Shown here piece after piece: positions 32,245-40,688 of a DNA stretch of 64,000 bases. The translations under genes were made by a program, and so were the position numbers. The notes beneath the pieces were generated by a model that was not told where the DNA came from, did no database searches, and worked only from the letters and a program-made list of their open reading frames with translations. Where the stretch lies: NCBI RefSeq assembly GCF_014205215.1, contig NZ_JACHNC010000001.1:4841001-4905000 (forward strand). Direction: 5' to 3'. This DNA comes from Actinoplanes lobatus (GTDB lineage Bacteria > Actinomycetota > Actinomycetes > Mycobacteriales > Micromonosporaceae). Numbering within the stretch: position 1 is the first letter of the stretch; every line of letters starts with the position of its first letter.

Positions 32245-33735
32245 ATGCTGCGGCCGGGTGGTGCTGATCTGACGATCGCCGGCGGCGTGCGCGAGTTCGG
32301 CCGGGCCACCCCGGACGTGATCGCGGTACGCGACGGTGACCGGGAACTCAAGTACGGGGCGCTCGACGAGCGCTCCTCACGAATCGCGTGTGCGCTGCTC
32401 GCCCACGGGCTGTCGTACGGCGACCGGGTGGCGCTGCTCTGCGGCAACCGCCTCGAATATCCGGAGATCGCGGCCGGCATCGCCAAGGCCGGCCTGGTGC
32501 TGGTCCCGGTCAACCCACGGCTCACCGCGCCGGAGGTGGACTTCATCCTCGGCCACTCCGGGTCGCGGGCGCTGATCGTGGACCCGGCGCTGGCCGGGGC
32601 GGTGCCGGACGGCTTCCCGGGGCGGGTCGTGCACATCGGGCCGGAGTACGAGGCGTGGCTCGGCGACGCCCGTGCCGTCGACCCGTGGATCGCGGTGGAC
32701 GAGCGGGACCCGTTCTGCATCGCCTACACGGCCGGCACCACCGGCGACCCGAAGGGCGTGCTCGTCTCGCACCGGTCCCGGGCGCTGACCTTCTACGCCA
32801 CCGCGCTGGAGTGGGGGATCGGGCCGGGGCGGCGGACCATCGCGGTCGCCCCGATGTACCACGGCGCCGGGTTCGCCTTCGCCTACGCGGCCGTCTACTG
32901 CGGGGCGACGGTCAGCATGCTGCGCTCGTTCCAGCCGGACGGGCTGCTCGACATGATCCAGCGGGACGGCGCCCAGTCGGTGTTCCTGGTCCCGACCCAC
33001 GCGCAACTGATCCGCTCCTTTTTTGAGAAGGTCCCGGCCGCACCGACGCTGGACACCCTCTACTTCAACGCGGCGGCCCTGCCGAAGGTGCTCAAGGAGT
33101 GGGTGTTCGAGGCGTTCCCCGGGGTCGGTGTCCACGAGTTGTACGGCTCCACCGAGGCCGGCGTGATCACCAACCTGCGGCCGCCGGACGCGCGCCGCAA
33201 GGCCGGGACCGTCGGGCATCCGTGGTTCGGCACCCAGGTCCGGATCGTCGACTCCGCGGGAAACCCGGTCGGGCCCGGTCAGCCCGGCGAGTTGTACAGC
33301 CGCTCGCCGTACCTGATGAACGGCTACCACGAGAACCCGGCCGCGACCGCCGCCTGCACCACCGAGGACGGCTTCCTCACCTCCGGCGACATCGTGATCC
33401 GCGACGAGGAGGGCTTCATCTCCATCGTGGACCGGGTCAAGGACGTGATCATCACGGGCGGCGTGAACGTCTACCCGCGCGACGTCGAGGAGGTCCTGCT
33501 CACCCACCCGGCGGTGGCCGAGTGCGCGGTCGTCGGCGAACCGGACGAGCGGTGGGGTGAGCGGGTCGTCGCCTACTACGTCGGCCGGTCGCCCGTCGAC
33601 GACGGCGACCTGGAGGGCTTCCTGCGGTCGCGGCTGGCCGGATTCAAGGTCCCCAAACAGTACCGAACCGTCGCGGCGCTGCCCCGCAACGCCGCCGGCA
33701 AGATCCTGAAACGCGAGCTGAGGAGTACGCCGTGA
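32245..33735 (+). CDS. acyl-CoA synthetase (class I adenylate-forming)
   Basis: 496 residues from ATG at 32245. Phosphate-binding loop YTAGTTGDPKGVLVSH, adenine motif LYGSTEAG, hinge SGDIVIRDEEGFISIVDRVKD and the C-terminal catalytic lysine in NAAGKILKREL are all present, so the enzyme should be active. It activates a carboxylic acid through an acyl-AMP to acyl-CoA. Neighbours (lyase upstream, bicupin and acyl-CoA oxidase downstream) indicate a dedicated acid catabolic route; chain length or substrate is not evident. Confidence 0.9.
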   Translation: MLRPGGADLTIAGGVREFGRATPDVIAVRDGDRELKYGALDERSSRIACALLAHGLSYGDRVALLCGNRLEYPEIAAGIAKAGLVLVPVNPRLTAPEVDFILGHSGSRALIVDPALAGAVPDGFPGRVVHIGPEYEAWLGDARAVDPWIAVDERDPFCIAYTAGTTGDPKGVLVSHRSRALTFYATALEWGIGPGRRTIAVAPMYHGAGFAFAYAAVYCGATVSMLRSFQPDGLLDMIQRDGAQSVFLVPTHAQLIRSFFEKVPAAPTLDTLYFNAAALPKVLKEWVFEAFPGVGVHELYGSTEAGVITNLRPPDARRKAGTVGHPWFGTQVRIVDSAGNPVGPGQPGELYSRSPYLMNGYHENPAATAACTTEDGFLTSGDIVIRDEEGFISIVDRVKDVIITGGVNVYPRDVEEVLLTHPAVAECAVVGEPDERWGERVVAYYVGRSPVDDGDLEGFLRSRLAGFKVPKQYRTVAALPRNAAGKILKRELRSTP

Positions 33736-34604
33736 GGGCACATGTGGAGCTGATCCACGAGGACGACTACATCTTCCACGCCGGCGAACTGCCGTACGGC
33801 GAGGGGAAGATCCTCGAGCGCCGTCTGTCCACCGACGAGGAGGACGGCTCGTCGTCGCTGTCGCTGCACGCCACCGCGGACTGGGGTCGCAGTGCCGGGA
33901 TCGTGCACGCCGACACCGAGTTCTACGTGGTCGAGGGTTCCATGCTCTACGGCGGTCAGGAACTGGGCGCCGGCGGTTACGTCCAGGTCCCCAAGGGCAC
34001 CGCGATGGACTGGCTGAAGATCCGGGAGGGTTCCCGGGTGCTGCACTGGCGTGAGTACGGCGACTGCGGCTTCGACCCGTTCACCAATCTCGGTGAGGCC
34101 TCGGCGGCGGCGTCGCCGGAGTCCGGCGAGGGCGTGACCGTCATGGACGCCGAGAAGATGGAGTGGACCGAGGCGCAGTCGGTCGGCCCGCTCACCCCGC
34201 TCTACATCAAGCTGCTGCACCGCGACCCCAAGACCGGCTTCTACACCCGGCTCATCCGCGCGCCGAAGGGCTGGACCGACCACCGGCTCGCCCACCACCC
34301 GTGCTACGAGGAGTTCTACACCCTGGCCGGGAAGATGGCGTACAACTTCGGCGACATCGACGAGGGCACCTACTGCTTCCGCCCGGCCCGGGTCAAGCAC
34401 GGCCACTTCGTCGCGGAGACCGAGATCGACTGGATCCTGCGGTCCGACGGTGAGCTGACCAACTGGTACACCACCGACGAGTGGGTCAAGTACGGCGGCC
34501 ACGCGGAGAACTACGACGAGCACGACGGCCACGTCCACCCGATCCTGTCGTCGCTGCCGGTGCGGTCCCGTTCCCGCGGCGAGTGGTCCGGCGACGGCAT
34601 GTGA
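33732..34604 (+). CDS. bicupin-domain protein
   Basis: 290 residues from GTG at 33732, overlapping the ligase stop (GTGA). Two cupin halves can be seen: HADTEFYVVEGSMLYGGQELGAGGYVQVPKGTAMDW (residues about 60-95), and HHPCYEEFYTLAGKMAYNFGDIDEGTYCFRPARVKHGHF (about 195-235), with the second half carrying the better H-x-C-x-E-E and late H metal pattern. Bicupins include dioxygenases, decarboxylases and isomerases. The tight coupling to the acyl-CoA ligase suggests it acts on the same acid. I cannot name the reaction. Confidence 0.75.
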   Translation: MRAHVELIHEDDYIFHAGELPYGEGKILERRLSTDEEDGSSSLSLHATADWGRSAGIVHADTEFYVVEGSMLYGGQELGAGGYVQVPKGTAMDWLKIREGSRVLHWREYGDCGFDPFTNLGEASAAASPESGEGVTVMDAEKMEWTEAQSVGPLTPLYIKLLHRDPKTGFYTRLIRAPKGWTDHRLAHHPCYEEFYTLAGKMAYNFGDIDEGTYCFRPARVKHGHFVAETEIDWILRSDGELTNWYTTDEWVKYGGHAENYDEHDGHVHPILSSLPVRSRSRGEWSGDGM

Positions 34605-34647
34605 GGTAGCTCCCCGGCTGGGCGCCGGCCCAGCCGGTTCAAAAAGG

Positions 34648-34664
34648 TTACTCGCGGGTAATAT
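34648..34664 (+). promoter_or_regulatory. TTACTCGCGGGTAA dyad overlapping a TAATAT -10 box
   Basis: A near-perfect inverted repeat TTAC-TCGCGG-GTAA (34648-34661) overlaps TAATAT (34659-34664), six bases before the ATG at 34671. The transcript is therefore probably leaderless, and a repressor on the dyad would cover the -10 box. Confidence 0.6.
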
Positions 34665-34670
34665 CTCGGC

Positions 34671-36632
34671 ATGAGAGATCGTGTCACCGTTGCGCTGACC
34701 GAGGTGCTCGACGGCCGGTGGGCGCACATCCGCCGGGCGGTCCGGGAACGGCTCGGGCCCGAATTCGTCACGGTTCCCGGCGAGACCGGCGACCAGGCCC
34801 GGGAACGGGTCAGCCGGCTGATCCGCGAACTGCCCACCGACGTGGGCGTGGCCTCCGCCTTCCCGGTCGAGTACGGCGGCTCCGGCGACCCGGGCGGTTC
34901 CACCGTCGCCGCCGAGATGCTCGCCCAGGTCGACCTGTCGCTCATGGTCAAGGCCGGGGTGCAGTGGGGGCTCTTCGGTGGGGCGGTCGTCGCGCTCGGC
35001 ACCGCCCGGCACCACGACGCCCACCTGCGCGACATCATCTCGGCCGATCTCATGGGCTGCTTCGCGATGACCGAGACCGGTCACGGGTCCGATGTGCAGC
35101 AGCTGCGCACGACCTGTACCTACGACGTTTCCTCTGGAAATTTCGTGCTTCATACCCCGCATGAGGCCGCCCGCAAGGACTACATCGGCAACGCGGCCCG
35201 CGACGGGCGGATGGCCGTGGTCTTCGCCCAGCTGATCACCGGCGGCCGGTCCTACGGTGTGCACGCCTGGCTCGTGCCGATCCGCGACGAGCACGGCAAC
35301 CCGATGCCCGGCGTCACCCTCGGCGACGCCGGGCCCAAGGCCGGGCTGCTCGGCGTCGACAACGGGCGGATCTCCTTCGACCACGTCACCGTCCCGCGGG
35401 ACATGCTGCTCGACCGGTACGGGCAGGTCGCCGCCGACGGCACCTACACCAGCTCGATCGAGAACGACACCCGGCGCTTCTTCACCATGCTCGGCACCCT
35501 GGTCCGCGGCCGGGTCACCGTCGGCGCCGCCGCCTCCGCGGCCACCCGCAGCGCGCTGACCATCGCGGTCCGGTACGGCGAGACCCGCCGCCAGTTCACC
35601 AGCCCCGGCGCCGACCGGGAGATCGCCCTCAACGACTACCTGGCCCACCAGCGCAAACTCCTGCCGGCGCTGGCACGCTCGTACGCGTACGCCTTCGCCC
35701 AGGAGGAACTCGCGGTCACCATGGCCGAGGTCTTCTCCCTCGCCGAGCCCGACGAGCACCGGCAGCGGGAACTCGAATCCCGGGCGGCCGGGCTCAAGGC
35801 CGCACAGACGTGGCACGCCACCAGGACCATCCAGATGTGCCGGGAGGCGTGCGGCGGCGCCGGCTACCTCGCCGAGAACCGGCTGCCCGGGCTCAAGGCC
35901 GACACCGACGTGTTCACCACCTTCGAGGGCGACAACACCGTCCTGCTCCAGCTGGTCGCGAAAGGCCTGCTCACCGGCTATCGCGACGCCTTCGGCTCGC
36001 TCGACGGCTGGGGGCGCGCCACGTTCGTCGCCGAACAGGTGCGGGAGATGATGCTTGAGCGTACGGCGGCGCGCTCGCTCATCCAGCGGCTCGTCAGCGC
36101 GGTCCCCGGCCGCGACGAGGAGGTCGCCGTCACCGACCGGGGCTGGCATCTGGCCCTCTTCGAGGACCGGGAGAAGCACCTGCTGGACTCCGCGATCCGC
36201 CGGCTCCGCAAGGGCGCCGCCACCAAGAAGGACCGGCCGTTCGACATCTTCAACGACGTACAGGACCACATCCTGTCGGTGGCGGGCGCCCACATCGACC
36301 GGATCACCCTGGAGGCGTTCGTCGCCGCCATCGAGCGGACCACCGACGAATCCGCCCGCGAGCTGCTCGGCAAGGTCTGCGACCTGTACGCGCTGACCAC
36401 CATCGAGGAGCACAAGGCCTGGCTCATGGAACACGGCCGCCTCACCCCGGCCCGCTCCCGGGCGGTCACCGCGGTCACCAACGACCTGCTGCGCGAGCTG
36501 CGGCCGCACATGCGCACGCTGGTGGACGCGTTCGCCGTACCGGAGGAGTGGCTGAACGCCGCCATCCTCCGCGAGGAGCCGGCCCGCCAGGACGCCATGT
36601 CCAAGGAGGACGACGCCCTCCGCGCCGGCTGA
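34671..36632 (+). CDS. acyl-CoA oxidase / acyl-CoA dehydrogenase-like flavoprotein
   Basis: 653 residues, the length of acyl-CoA oxidases rather than of the 380-residue dehydrogenases. Middle beta-domain flavin contacts are in CFAMTETGHGSDVQQLRTTCTYD, and the catalytic base is the glutamate of TTFEGDNTVLLQ (about residue 419), the oxidase-type position. The extra C-terminal helical domain of about 200 residues is present. It makes 2-enoyl-CoA and passes electrons to O2 or another acceptor. It has its own promoter and follows the ligase/bicupin pair. Confidence 0.87.
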   Translation: MRDRVTVALTEVLDGRWAHIRRAVRERLGPEFVTVPGETGDQARERVSRLIRELPTDVGVASAFPVEYGGSGDPGGSTVAAEMLAQVDLSLMVKAGVQWGLFGGAVVALGTARHHDAHLRDIISADLMGCFAMTETGHGSDVQQLRTTCTYDVSSGNFVLHTPHEAARKDYIGNAARDGRMAVVFAQLITGGRSYGVHAWLVPIRDEHGNPMPGVTLGDAGPKAGLLGVDNGRISFDHVTVPRDMLLDRYGQVAADGTYTSSIENDTRRFFTMLGTLVRGRVTVGAAASAATRSALTIAVRYGETRRQFTSPGADREIALNDYLAHQRKLLPALARSYAYAFAQEELAVTMAEVFSLAEPDEHRQRELESRAAGLKAAQTWHATRTIQMCREACGGAGYLAENRLPGLKADTDVFTTFEGDNTVLLQLVAKGLLTGYRDAFGSLDGWGRATFVAEQVREMMLERTAARSLIQRLVSAVPGRDEEVAVTDRGWHLALFEDREKHLLDSAIRRLRKGAATKKDRPFDIFNDVQDHILSVAGAHIDRITLEAFVAAIERTTDESARELLGKVCDLYALTTIEEHKAWLMEHGRLTPARSRAVTAVTNDLLRELRPHMRTLVDAFAVPEEWLNAAILREEPARQDAMSKEDDALRAG

Positions 36633-36665
36633 CCGTCGCGTGCGGTGACCTGCTACACACGAAAC

Positions 36666-37730
36666 GTGAGGAGCGCGCGTTTCGGGACGGCGGTGACCTG
36701 CCTACTGGCGGTCATGGCCATGGCGGCCGCGCCCGGCACTCTCATCCCGGTGGCCGGGACGGGAGAGACCGGCTTCGGCGGTGACGGGGGACAGGCGACG
36801 GCGGCGCGGTTCGCGGCGCCGTCCGGGGTCGCGGTGAGCGGCGACGGCATCCTCTACATCGCGGACACCGGCAACCACCGGGTCCGGGCGGTGGCGCCGG
36901 GCGGCCTGGTCAGTACCGTCGCCGGCGACGGCGGCGCCGAGGCACACCGCGGTCCCGTGCCACCCGGGACCGCCGGGACGTCGATCGCGCTCGGCACGCC
37001 GACGGCGCTCGCGGCCGGACCCGACGGAACCGTCTACATCGCCGACAACGCGGCCGCCCGGGTGTACGCGCTGGGCCGGGACCGCACGATCACGATCCGG
37101 GCCGACCTGGGCGGCCGCGACATCAGCGCCCTGGCCGCGACCGCCGACGGCGGCCTGTACGTCGCCGACCGCCGAGGCGACGAGATCCTGTTCTGCGCCG
37201 CCGACGGCACGGTCCGCCCGGTGCTCGGACCCTCGGACCGGATCCGCGCCCCGGTCGGCCTGGCCGTCGATGTCCTCGACGACCTGTGGATCGCCGCCGA
37301 CCGGCTGTACCGGCTCCGGAGCGGCACGCTGTACGTGGTGACCGAGTCCTCACCCGGCCGGTGGGAGGATGCCGAAGCGGTCCTGTCGCCATCGGCCGGC
37401 GAACCCCCGTCGGCGGTCGCGGCCCGCGGCGGCTTCGTCTACGCCGGCTTCGGCGGCCGGGTGCTCCGGCTCGGCCCCACCCGCCTGGCCGAAACCCTGC
37501 CCGGCCCACCCGGTGACGGCCCGGCGCCACTCGCCGTGGCCCCGGACCGCACCCTCTACCTGGCCGACACCGCCGGTGCCCGCGTCCTCGCCGTCGAGTC
37601 CCCCGAGCCGCCCGCCGACCAGGACGAACCGACGCCGGTGTGGGTCTGGCCCTTCCTGCTCCTGACCGGAATGGCCATGATGGCGGTCATCGTCGGCGCG
37701 ATCCGCCACCGCGACGCCCCACCGCTCTGA
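36666..37730 (+). CDS. membrane-anchored NHL-repeat beta-propeller protein
   Basis: About 354 residues from GTG at 36666 (GTG at 36645 would lengthen the signal peptide). An N-terminal signal (VTCLLAVMAMAAAPG) is followed by propeller blades with the NHL pattern: VAGTGETGFGGDGGQATAARFAAPSGVAV, LYIADTGNHRVRAV, VYIADNAAARVYAL, LYVADRRGDEI and LYLADTAGARVLAV. A C-terminal helix (VWPFLLLTGMAMMAVIVGAI) anchors it outside the membrane. Propellers of this kind bind proteins or ligands. No neighbour suggests a partner. Confidence 0.8.
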   Translation: MRSARFGTAVTCLLAVMAMAAAPGTLIPVAGTGETGFGGDGGQATAARFAAPSGVAVSGDGILYIADTGNHRVRAVAPGGLVSTVAGDGGAEAHRGPVPPGTAGTSIALGTPTALAAGPDGTVYIADNAAARVYALGRDRTITIRADLGGRDISALAATADGGLYVADRRGDEILFCAADGTVRPVLGPSDRIRAPVGLAVDVLDDLWIAADRLYRLRSGTLYVVTESSPGRWEDAEAVLSPSAGEPPSAVAARGGFVYAGFGGRVLRLGPTRLAETLPGPPGDGPAPLAVAPDRTLYLADTAGARVLAVESPEPPADQDEPTPVWVWPFLLLTGMAMMAVIVGAIRHRDAPPL

Positions 37731-37760
37731 CCGGCCGTCGGCCGCCGCTGACACTCGCAT

Positions 37761-38165
37761 TCAGGAGAGGAGGGCCAGGCCGGGGAAGTTCTCGAAGTGC
37801 CGCCGGTTGAGCGTGAGTAGCGGCGCGTTGTGGTAGATGGCGGTTGTGCAGACCCACAGGTCATTGGTTTCGCTGCTCTGGCCGAGTGGATGTGCCGCCT
37901 GTTGCGCCTGGCTCTTGAGCCGTCCCCACAGGCGGGCCAGATCATCGTGGTACGGCGCGACGACGTATCGGCGGATCGCCTCGTCGAGCTGATCGACGCG
38001 GCGCTGCCCCCAGCCCTTCTTGGCCGCCCCGAAGTGCACCTCGGCGACCGTGGTGAAGCTGATCACCGGAACCGCGCCGGTCAGGTGGGAGGAGAGCGCG
38101 GTTGCCCTGGCGGTGTTCTGCCACAGGTGAGAGAACGCGTCCGTATCGACGATCACGTACTTCAT
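37761..38165 (-). CDS. PIN-domain (VapC-like) ribonuclease toxin
   Basis: 134 residues. The acidic metal site of PIN nucleases is visible: D7 in VIVDTDAFS, E42 in TTVAEVHFG and D102 in NDLWVCTTA, with LLTLNRRHFENFPGL at the end as in VapC proteins. These enzymes cut RNA, often tRNA. Its ATG overlaps the stop of the upstream 299-residue gene (ATGA), the arrangement of toxin-antitoxin pairs, but that partner is far larger than any VapB antitoxin and shows no recognised DNA-binding motif. Confidence 0.85.
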   Translation of the reverse strand: MKYVIVDTDAFSHLWQNTARATALSSHLTGAVPVISFTTVAEVHFGAAKKGWGQRRVDQLDEAIRRYVVAPYHDDLARLWGRLKSQAQQAAHPLGQSSETNDLWVCTTAIYHNAPLLTLNRRHFENFPGLALLS

Positions 38166-39061
38166 TCGTCATCCGTTCGGGCGGAGCGGATCGCGGTGAG
38201 GAACTCGTCGAAATCCTCGATCGGAGGGCCGCTCAACTCGTCGGCCGAGGTGAGCGGGCGGATCCCCTGTTCACGTGCCAGAGAGTCCAGAGAACGGGGG
38301 CGAGCACTGTCCAGCACCTCCAGCCTCGCCAGATGGAGCACATGAACAGAGGTGCCGTTGGGATCGAACTCGCCGGTTCCCTCGGCCATGACCATCTGAT
38401 CCATGGCGTCCAGCACCGAGTCCCGAAGATTCCGGGTGAAGTCGCAGAGGACGCTCCCTGCGTAGGTGTCGATGCGGCAGCGGAGCCCGGCGGGGGAGAA
38501 GTCACCCATGTGCAAGCGGCCGACGACGGTCACCGCCTGCTGAACCGACTCCGTCTGGATCGACCGGACCGCTTGCTGGAGCGTTTCGTCGATGGTGAAA
38601 CGTACGGTGCCACTCCGGCGAAACTCGATGCGGGTCACATTGCTTGCGCTGATGCCGCCGGTCAGATCACGGATGCCGTTCACCACCTGCGGTGTGAAAT
38701 GCGGTGGAAGGGTCAGCGGGTCGCGTTGAAGACTGTTGACCCCCGCCTCCAGCGCGTCCAGTGAGCTGCCCAGCAGATCATCGAGGGCGAGTTGCCCGGT
38801 CCTTGCGACGTGGAGGACGGCGGATCCTTCGTGGAAGCCGACGAAGTCCAGCCGGACGGCGTCGACGATCTCCCTCGGCCGGCGACCGGGTCTGGTGGTA
38901 TTGCCGCTGATGCTCAGCGCGATCCGTTCGAGGGAGGCCTGCAATCCTCCGGCCAGGCGGGCCAGCTCGGACAACGGGAGGCGCCCGCCTTCCGTCACCG
39001 GTCCGGTGGCTTTGATGACCAGGTCGCCGTCATCATCGGAACGATGCTCGGTCCAGCTCAT
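38162..39061 (-). CDS. unknown 299-residue partner of the PIN-domain gene
   Basis: 299 residues from ATG at 39061, with GGAGG eight bases upstream; the frame stays open further upstream but without support. The sequence is mixed alpha/beta with an N-terminal DGDLVIKATGPVTEGGRLPLSELARLAGGLQASLERIA, a central beta-rich part (RIEFRRSGTVRFTID, CRIDTYAGSVLCDF) and an acidic C-terminus PPIEDFDEFLTAIRSARTDDE. The acidic tail is what one would expect of an antitoxin that wraps a nuclease. I do not recognise the family. Its stop overlaps the PIN start, so the two are co-produced. Confidence 0.7.
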   Translation of the reverse strand: MSWTEHRSDDDGDLVIKATGPVTEGGRLPLSELARLAGGLQASLERIALSISGNTTRPGRRPREIVDAVRLDFVGFHEGSAVLHVARTGQLALDDLLGSSLDALEAGVNSLQRDPLTLPPHFTPQVVNGIRDLTGGISASNVTRIEFRRSGTVRFTIDETLQQAVRSIQTESVQQAVTVVGRLHMGDFSPAGLRCRIDTYAGSVLCDFTRNLRDSVLDAMDQMVMAEGTGEFDPNGTSVHVLHLARLEVLDSARPRSLDSLAREQGIRPLTSADELSGPPIEDFDEFLTAIRSARTDDE

Positions 39062-39147
39062 CACGCCACCTCCACTCCTGCCGGTGGAGACCATCATGCC
39101 TGAACAGGCCGGTTCGAGCTGTCCGGAAACGGTCTCGCGCCCCGGAA

Positions 39148-39170
39148 GCGGGGCCCGTGGCGGGCCCCGC
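39148..39170 (-). terminator. hairpin terminator after the amidohydrolase gene
   Basis: GCGGGGCCCG-tgg-CGGGCCCCGC, a perfect 10-bp stem, seven bases beyond the amidohydrolase stop on the minus strand. Confidence 0.8.
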
Positions 39171-39177
39171 CGTGGGG

Positions 39178-40611
39178 TCAGCGGGCTACGAAGGCGCCGC
39201 GGGGAGTGCCCAGGACCTCGCCGTCGCGGTAGGCGATGCGGCCCCGGAGGACGGTGGCCACCGGCCAGCCGCGGACCTTGCGGCCCTCGAAGGGGCAGTG
39301 GTCCTGGCCGGAGAGCAGCAGGCCGGTGGTGACCTCCTGTTCCAGGTCGGGGTCGATGATCGCCAGGTCGGCGTCGAAGCCGGGGAGCAGGTTGCCCTTG
39401 CGGCCGTCCAGGCCGTACGCGCGGGCCGGGTTCGCGGAGACCAGTTCGGCGACGCGGGCCGGGGAGAGGCCGCGCTTGTGCATGCCCTCGCTGATCAGGA
39501 TGGGGTAGAGCAGTGCGGTGCCGCCGAAGCCGGGCAGTGCCGGCCACAGTTCGTCGCCCTTCTCCTCCTCGAGGCAGCAGGCGTGGTCGGAGGCGACCCA
39601 GCCGACGGTGCCGTCCAGGACGCCGGCCCACAGGGCCTCGGTGTCGTTCTTCGAACGGATCGGGGGGTTGACCTTGCCGCCGAGGCCGCCCTGCGCGTCG
39701 AGCTCCTCGTGGGTGAGGCACAGGTGGTGCAGGGTCACCTCGAAGCGCATGTCGACCTCGGGCATCGCCGCCCGGGCCTCGCGTGCGGCGGCCAGGGCCT
39801 CGCCGGAGGACAGGTGCAGGAGGTTGATGGCACAGTCGGTGGCCCGGGCCAGGGTGGTGGCCTCGCCGATCGCCACCCGTTCGGTCAGCGGCGGGCGGGC
39901 GTCCGAGTAGGCCTTCAGCGTCTGGGGGTCGCCGTTCGCTCGTACCCTCTCGATGAAGAGCCGCATGAGTTCGGCCTGCTCGCAGTGCAGTGACAGCGAG
40001 ACGCGTCGATCAGTTGAAGAGTTGGCCGCGGCCACCGCCTCCATGAGCTGGTAGAGGTGGCCGAGGTCGTACTCGTCGCTCATCGTGAAGGACTTGGCGT
40101 CGCGCGAGTTCGCCGACAGATTGAAGCCCTTGTAGAACATGTAGTACTTGAACGAGCTGACGCCGCTGCCGTCGACCAGCGAGGACACCTCGCCGACCTG
40201 GGCGGTGTCCATCGGCGCCAGGTGGAAGCCGTAGTCGGTCCAGGCGTGGCCGGCGACCGCGTCGAGCACCTCGGGGAAGATGTCGGCGTAGGCGCCGGTC
40301 CGGTTCAGGTAGTGCTGCCCGGTCCGGAAGTAGGACAGCACCGTGGTCGCGCCGCCGACCAGCGAGGACCGGGTCTCCTCGGCCGCGTCGACCGCGAGCG
40401 GACGGTAGATGCCCAGGTGGAAGTGGGCGTCGACGGCGCCGGGGAAGACCAGTTTTCCGGTCGCGTCCAGGACCTCGTCGGCGTCCTCGGCCGGGATCGA
40501 GTCGGCGATCGCGGCGACCTTGCCGTCCCTGGTGGCCAGGTCGGCCCGGATCGTTCCCAGGTAGGGCACGACCAGGGTGCCTCCGCGTACCAGCAGTTCG
40601 TAACGGCTCAT
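39178..40611 (-). CDS. cyclic amidohydrolase (dihydropyrimidinase/allantoinase family)
   Basis: 477 residues from ATG at 40611 with GGGAGG nine bases upstream. The binuclear metal site is complete: H63 and H65 in VDAHFHLG, carboxylated K155 in SFKYYMFYKG, H209 in SLHCEQ, H266 in LLHLSS and D342 in ASDHACC. C-terminal GRKGNLLPGFDADLAIIDP closes the urease-like composite domain. The family opens cyclic amides and imides (dihydropyrimidines, hydantoins, allantoin, cyclic imides). It is divergent from a CoA transferase, with TTCC/GGAA half-sites between. In this neighbourhood an imide from ring or pyrrole breakdown is a candidate substrate (inference). Confidence 0.85.
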   Translation of the reverse strand: MSRYELLVRGGTLVVPYLGTIRADLATRDGKVAAIADSIPAEDADEVLDATGKLVFPGAVDAHFHLGIYRPLAVDAAEETRSSLVGGATTVLSYFRTGQHYLNRTGAYADIFPEVLDAVAGHAWTDYGFHLAPMDTAQVGEVSSLVDGSGVSSFKYYMFYKGFNLSANSRDAKSFTMSDEYDLGHLYQLMEAVAAANSSTDRRVSLSLHCEQAELMRLFIERVRANGDPQTLKAYSDARPPLTERVAIGEATTLARATDCAINLLHLSSGEALAAAREARAAMPEVDMRFEVTLHHLCLTHEELDAQGGLGGKVNPPIRSKNDTEALWAGVLDGTVGWVASDHACCLEEEKGDELWPALPGFGGTALLYPILISEGMHKRGLSPARVAELVSANPARAYGLDGRKGNLLPGFDADLAIIDPDLEQEVTTGLLLSGQDHCPFEGRKVRGWPVATVLRGRIAYRDGEVLGTPRGAFVAR

Positions 40612-40654
40612 CCGGCCCAACCTCCCACAGGTGTTTCGCACACAGTAACGAGGT

Positions 40655-40668
40655 TTCCCTTAATGGAA
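40655..40668. promoter_or_regulatory. weak TTCC-N6-GGAA dyad in a divergent promoter
   Basis: Half-sites of the GTTTCC/GGAAAC type with a six-base spacer CTTAAT, between the amidohydrolase and the CoA transferase genes. Weaker than the sites at 32218 and 44212. Confidence 0.35.
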
Positions 40669-40688
40669 CAGAGCGGTTAGGGTGTGGC

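Noticed and set aside
33576..36509. 977-residue minus-strand open frame
   Set aside because: It is antisense to the bicupin and acyl-CoA oxidase genes, is Arg/Gly/Asp/Val-biased as expected of a GC-rich shadow frame and has no recognisable motif.
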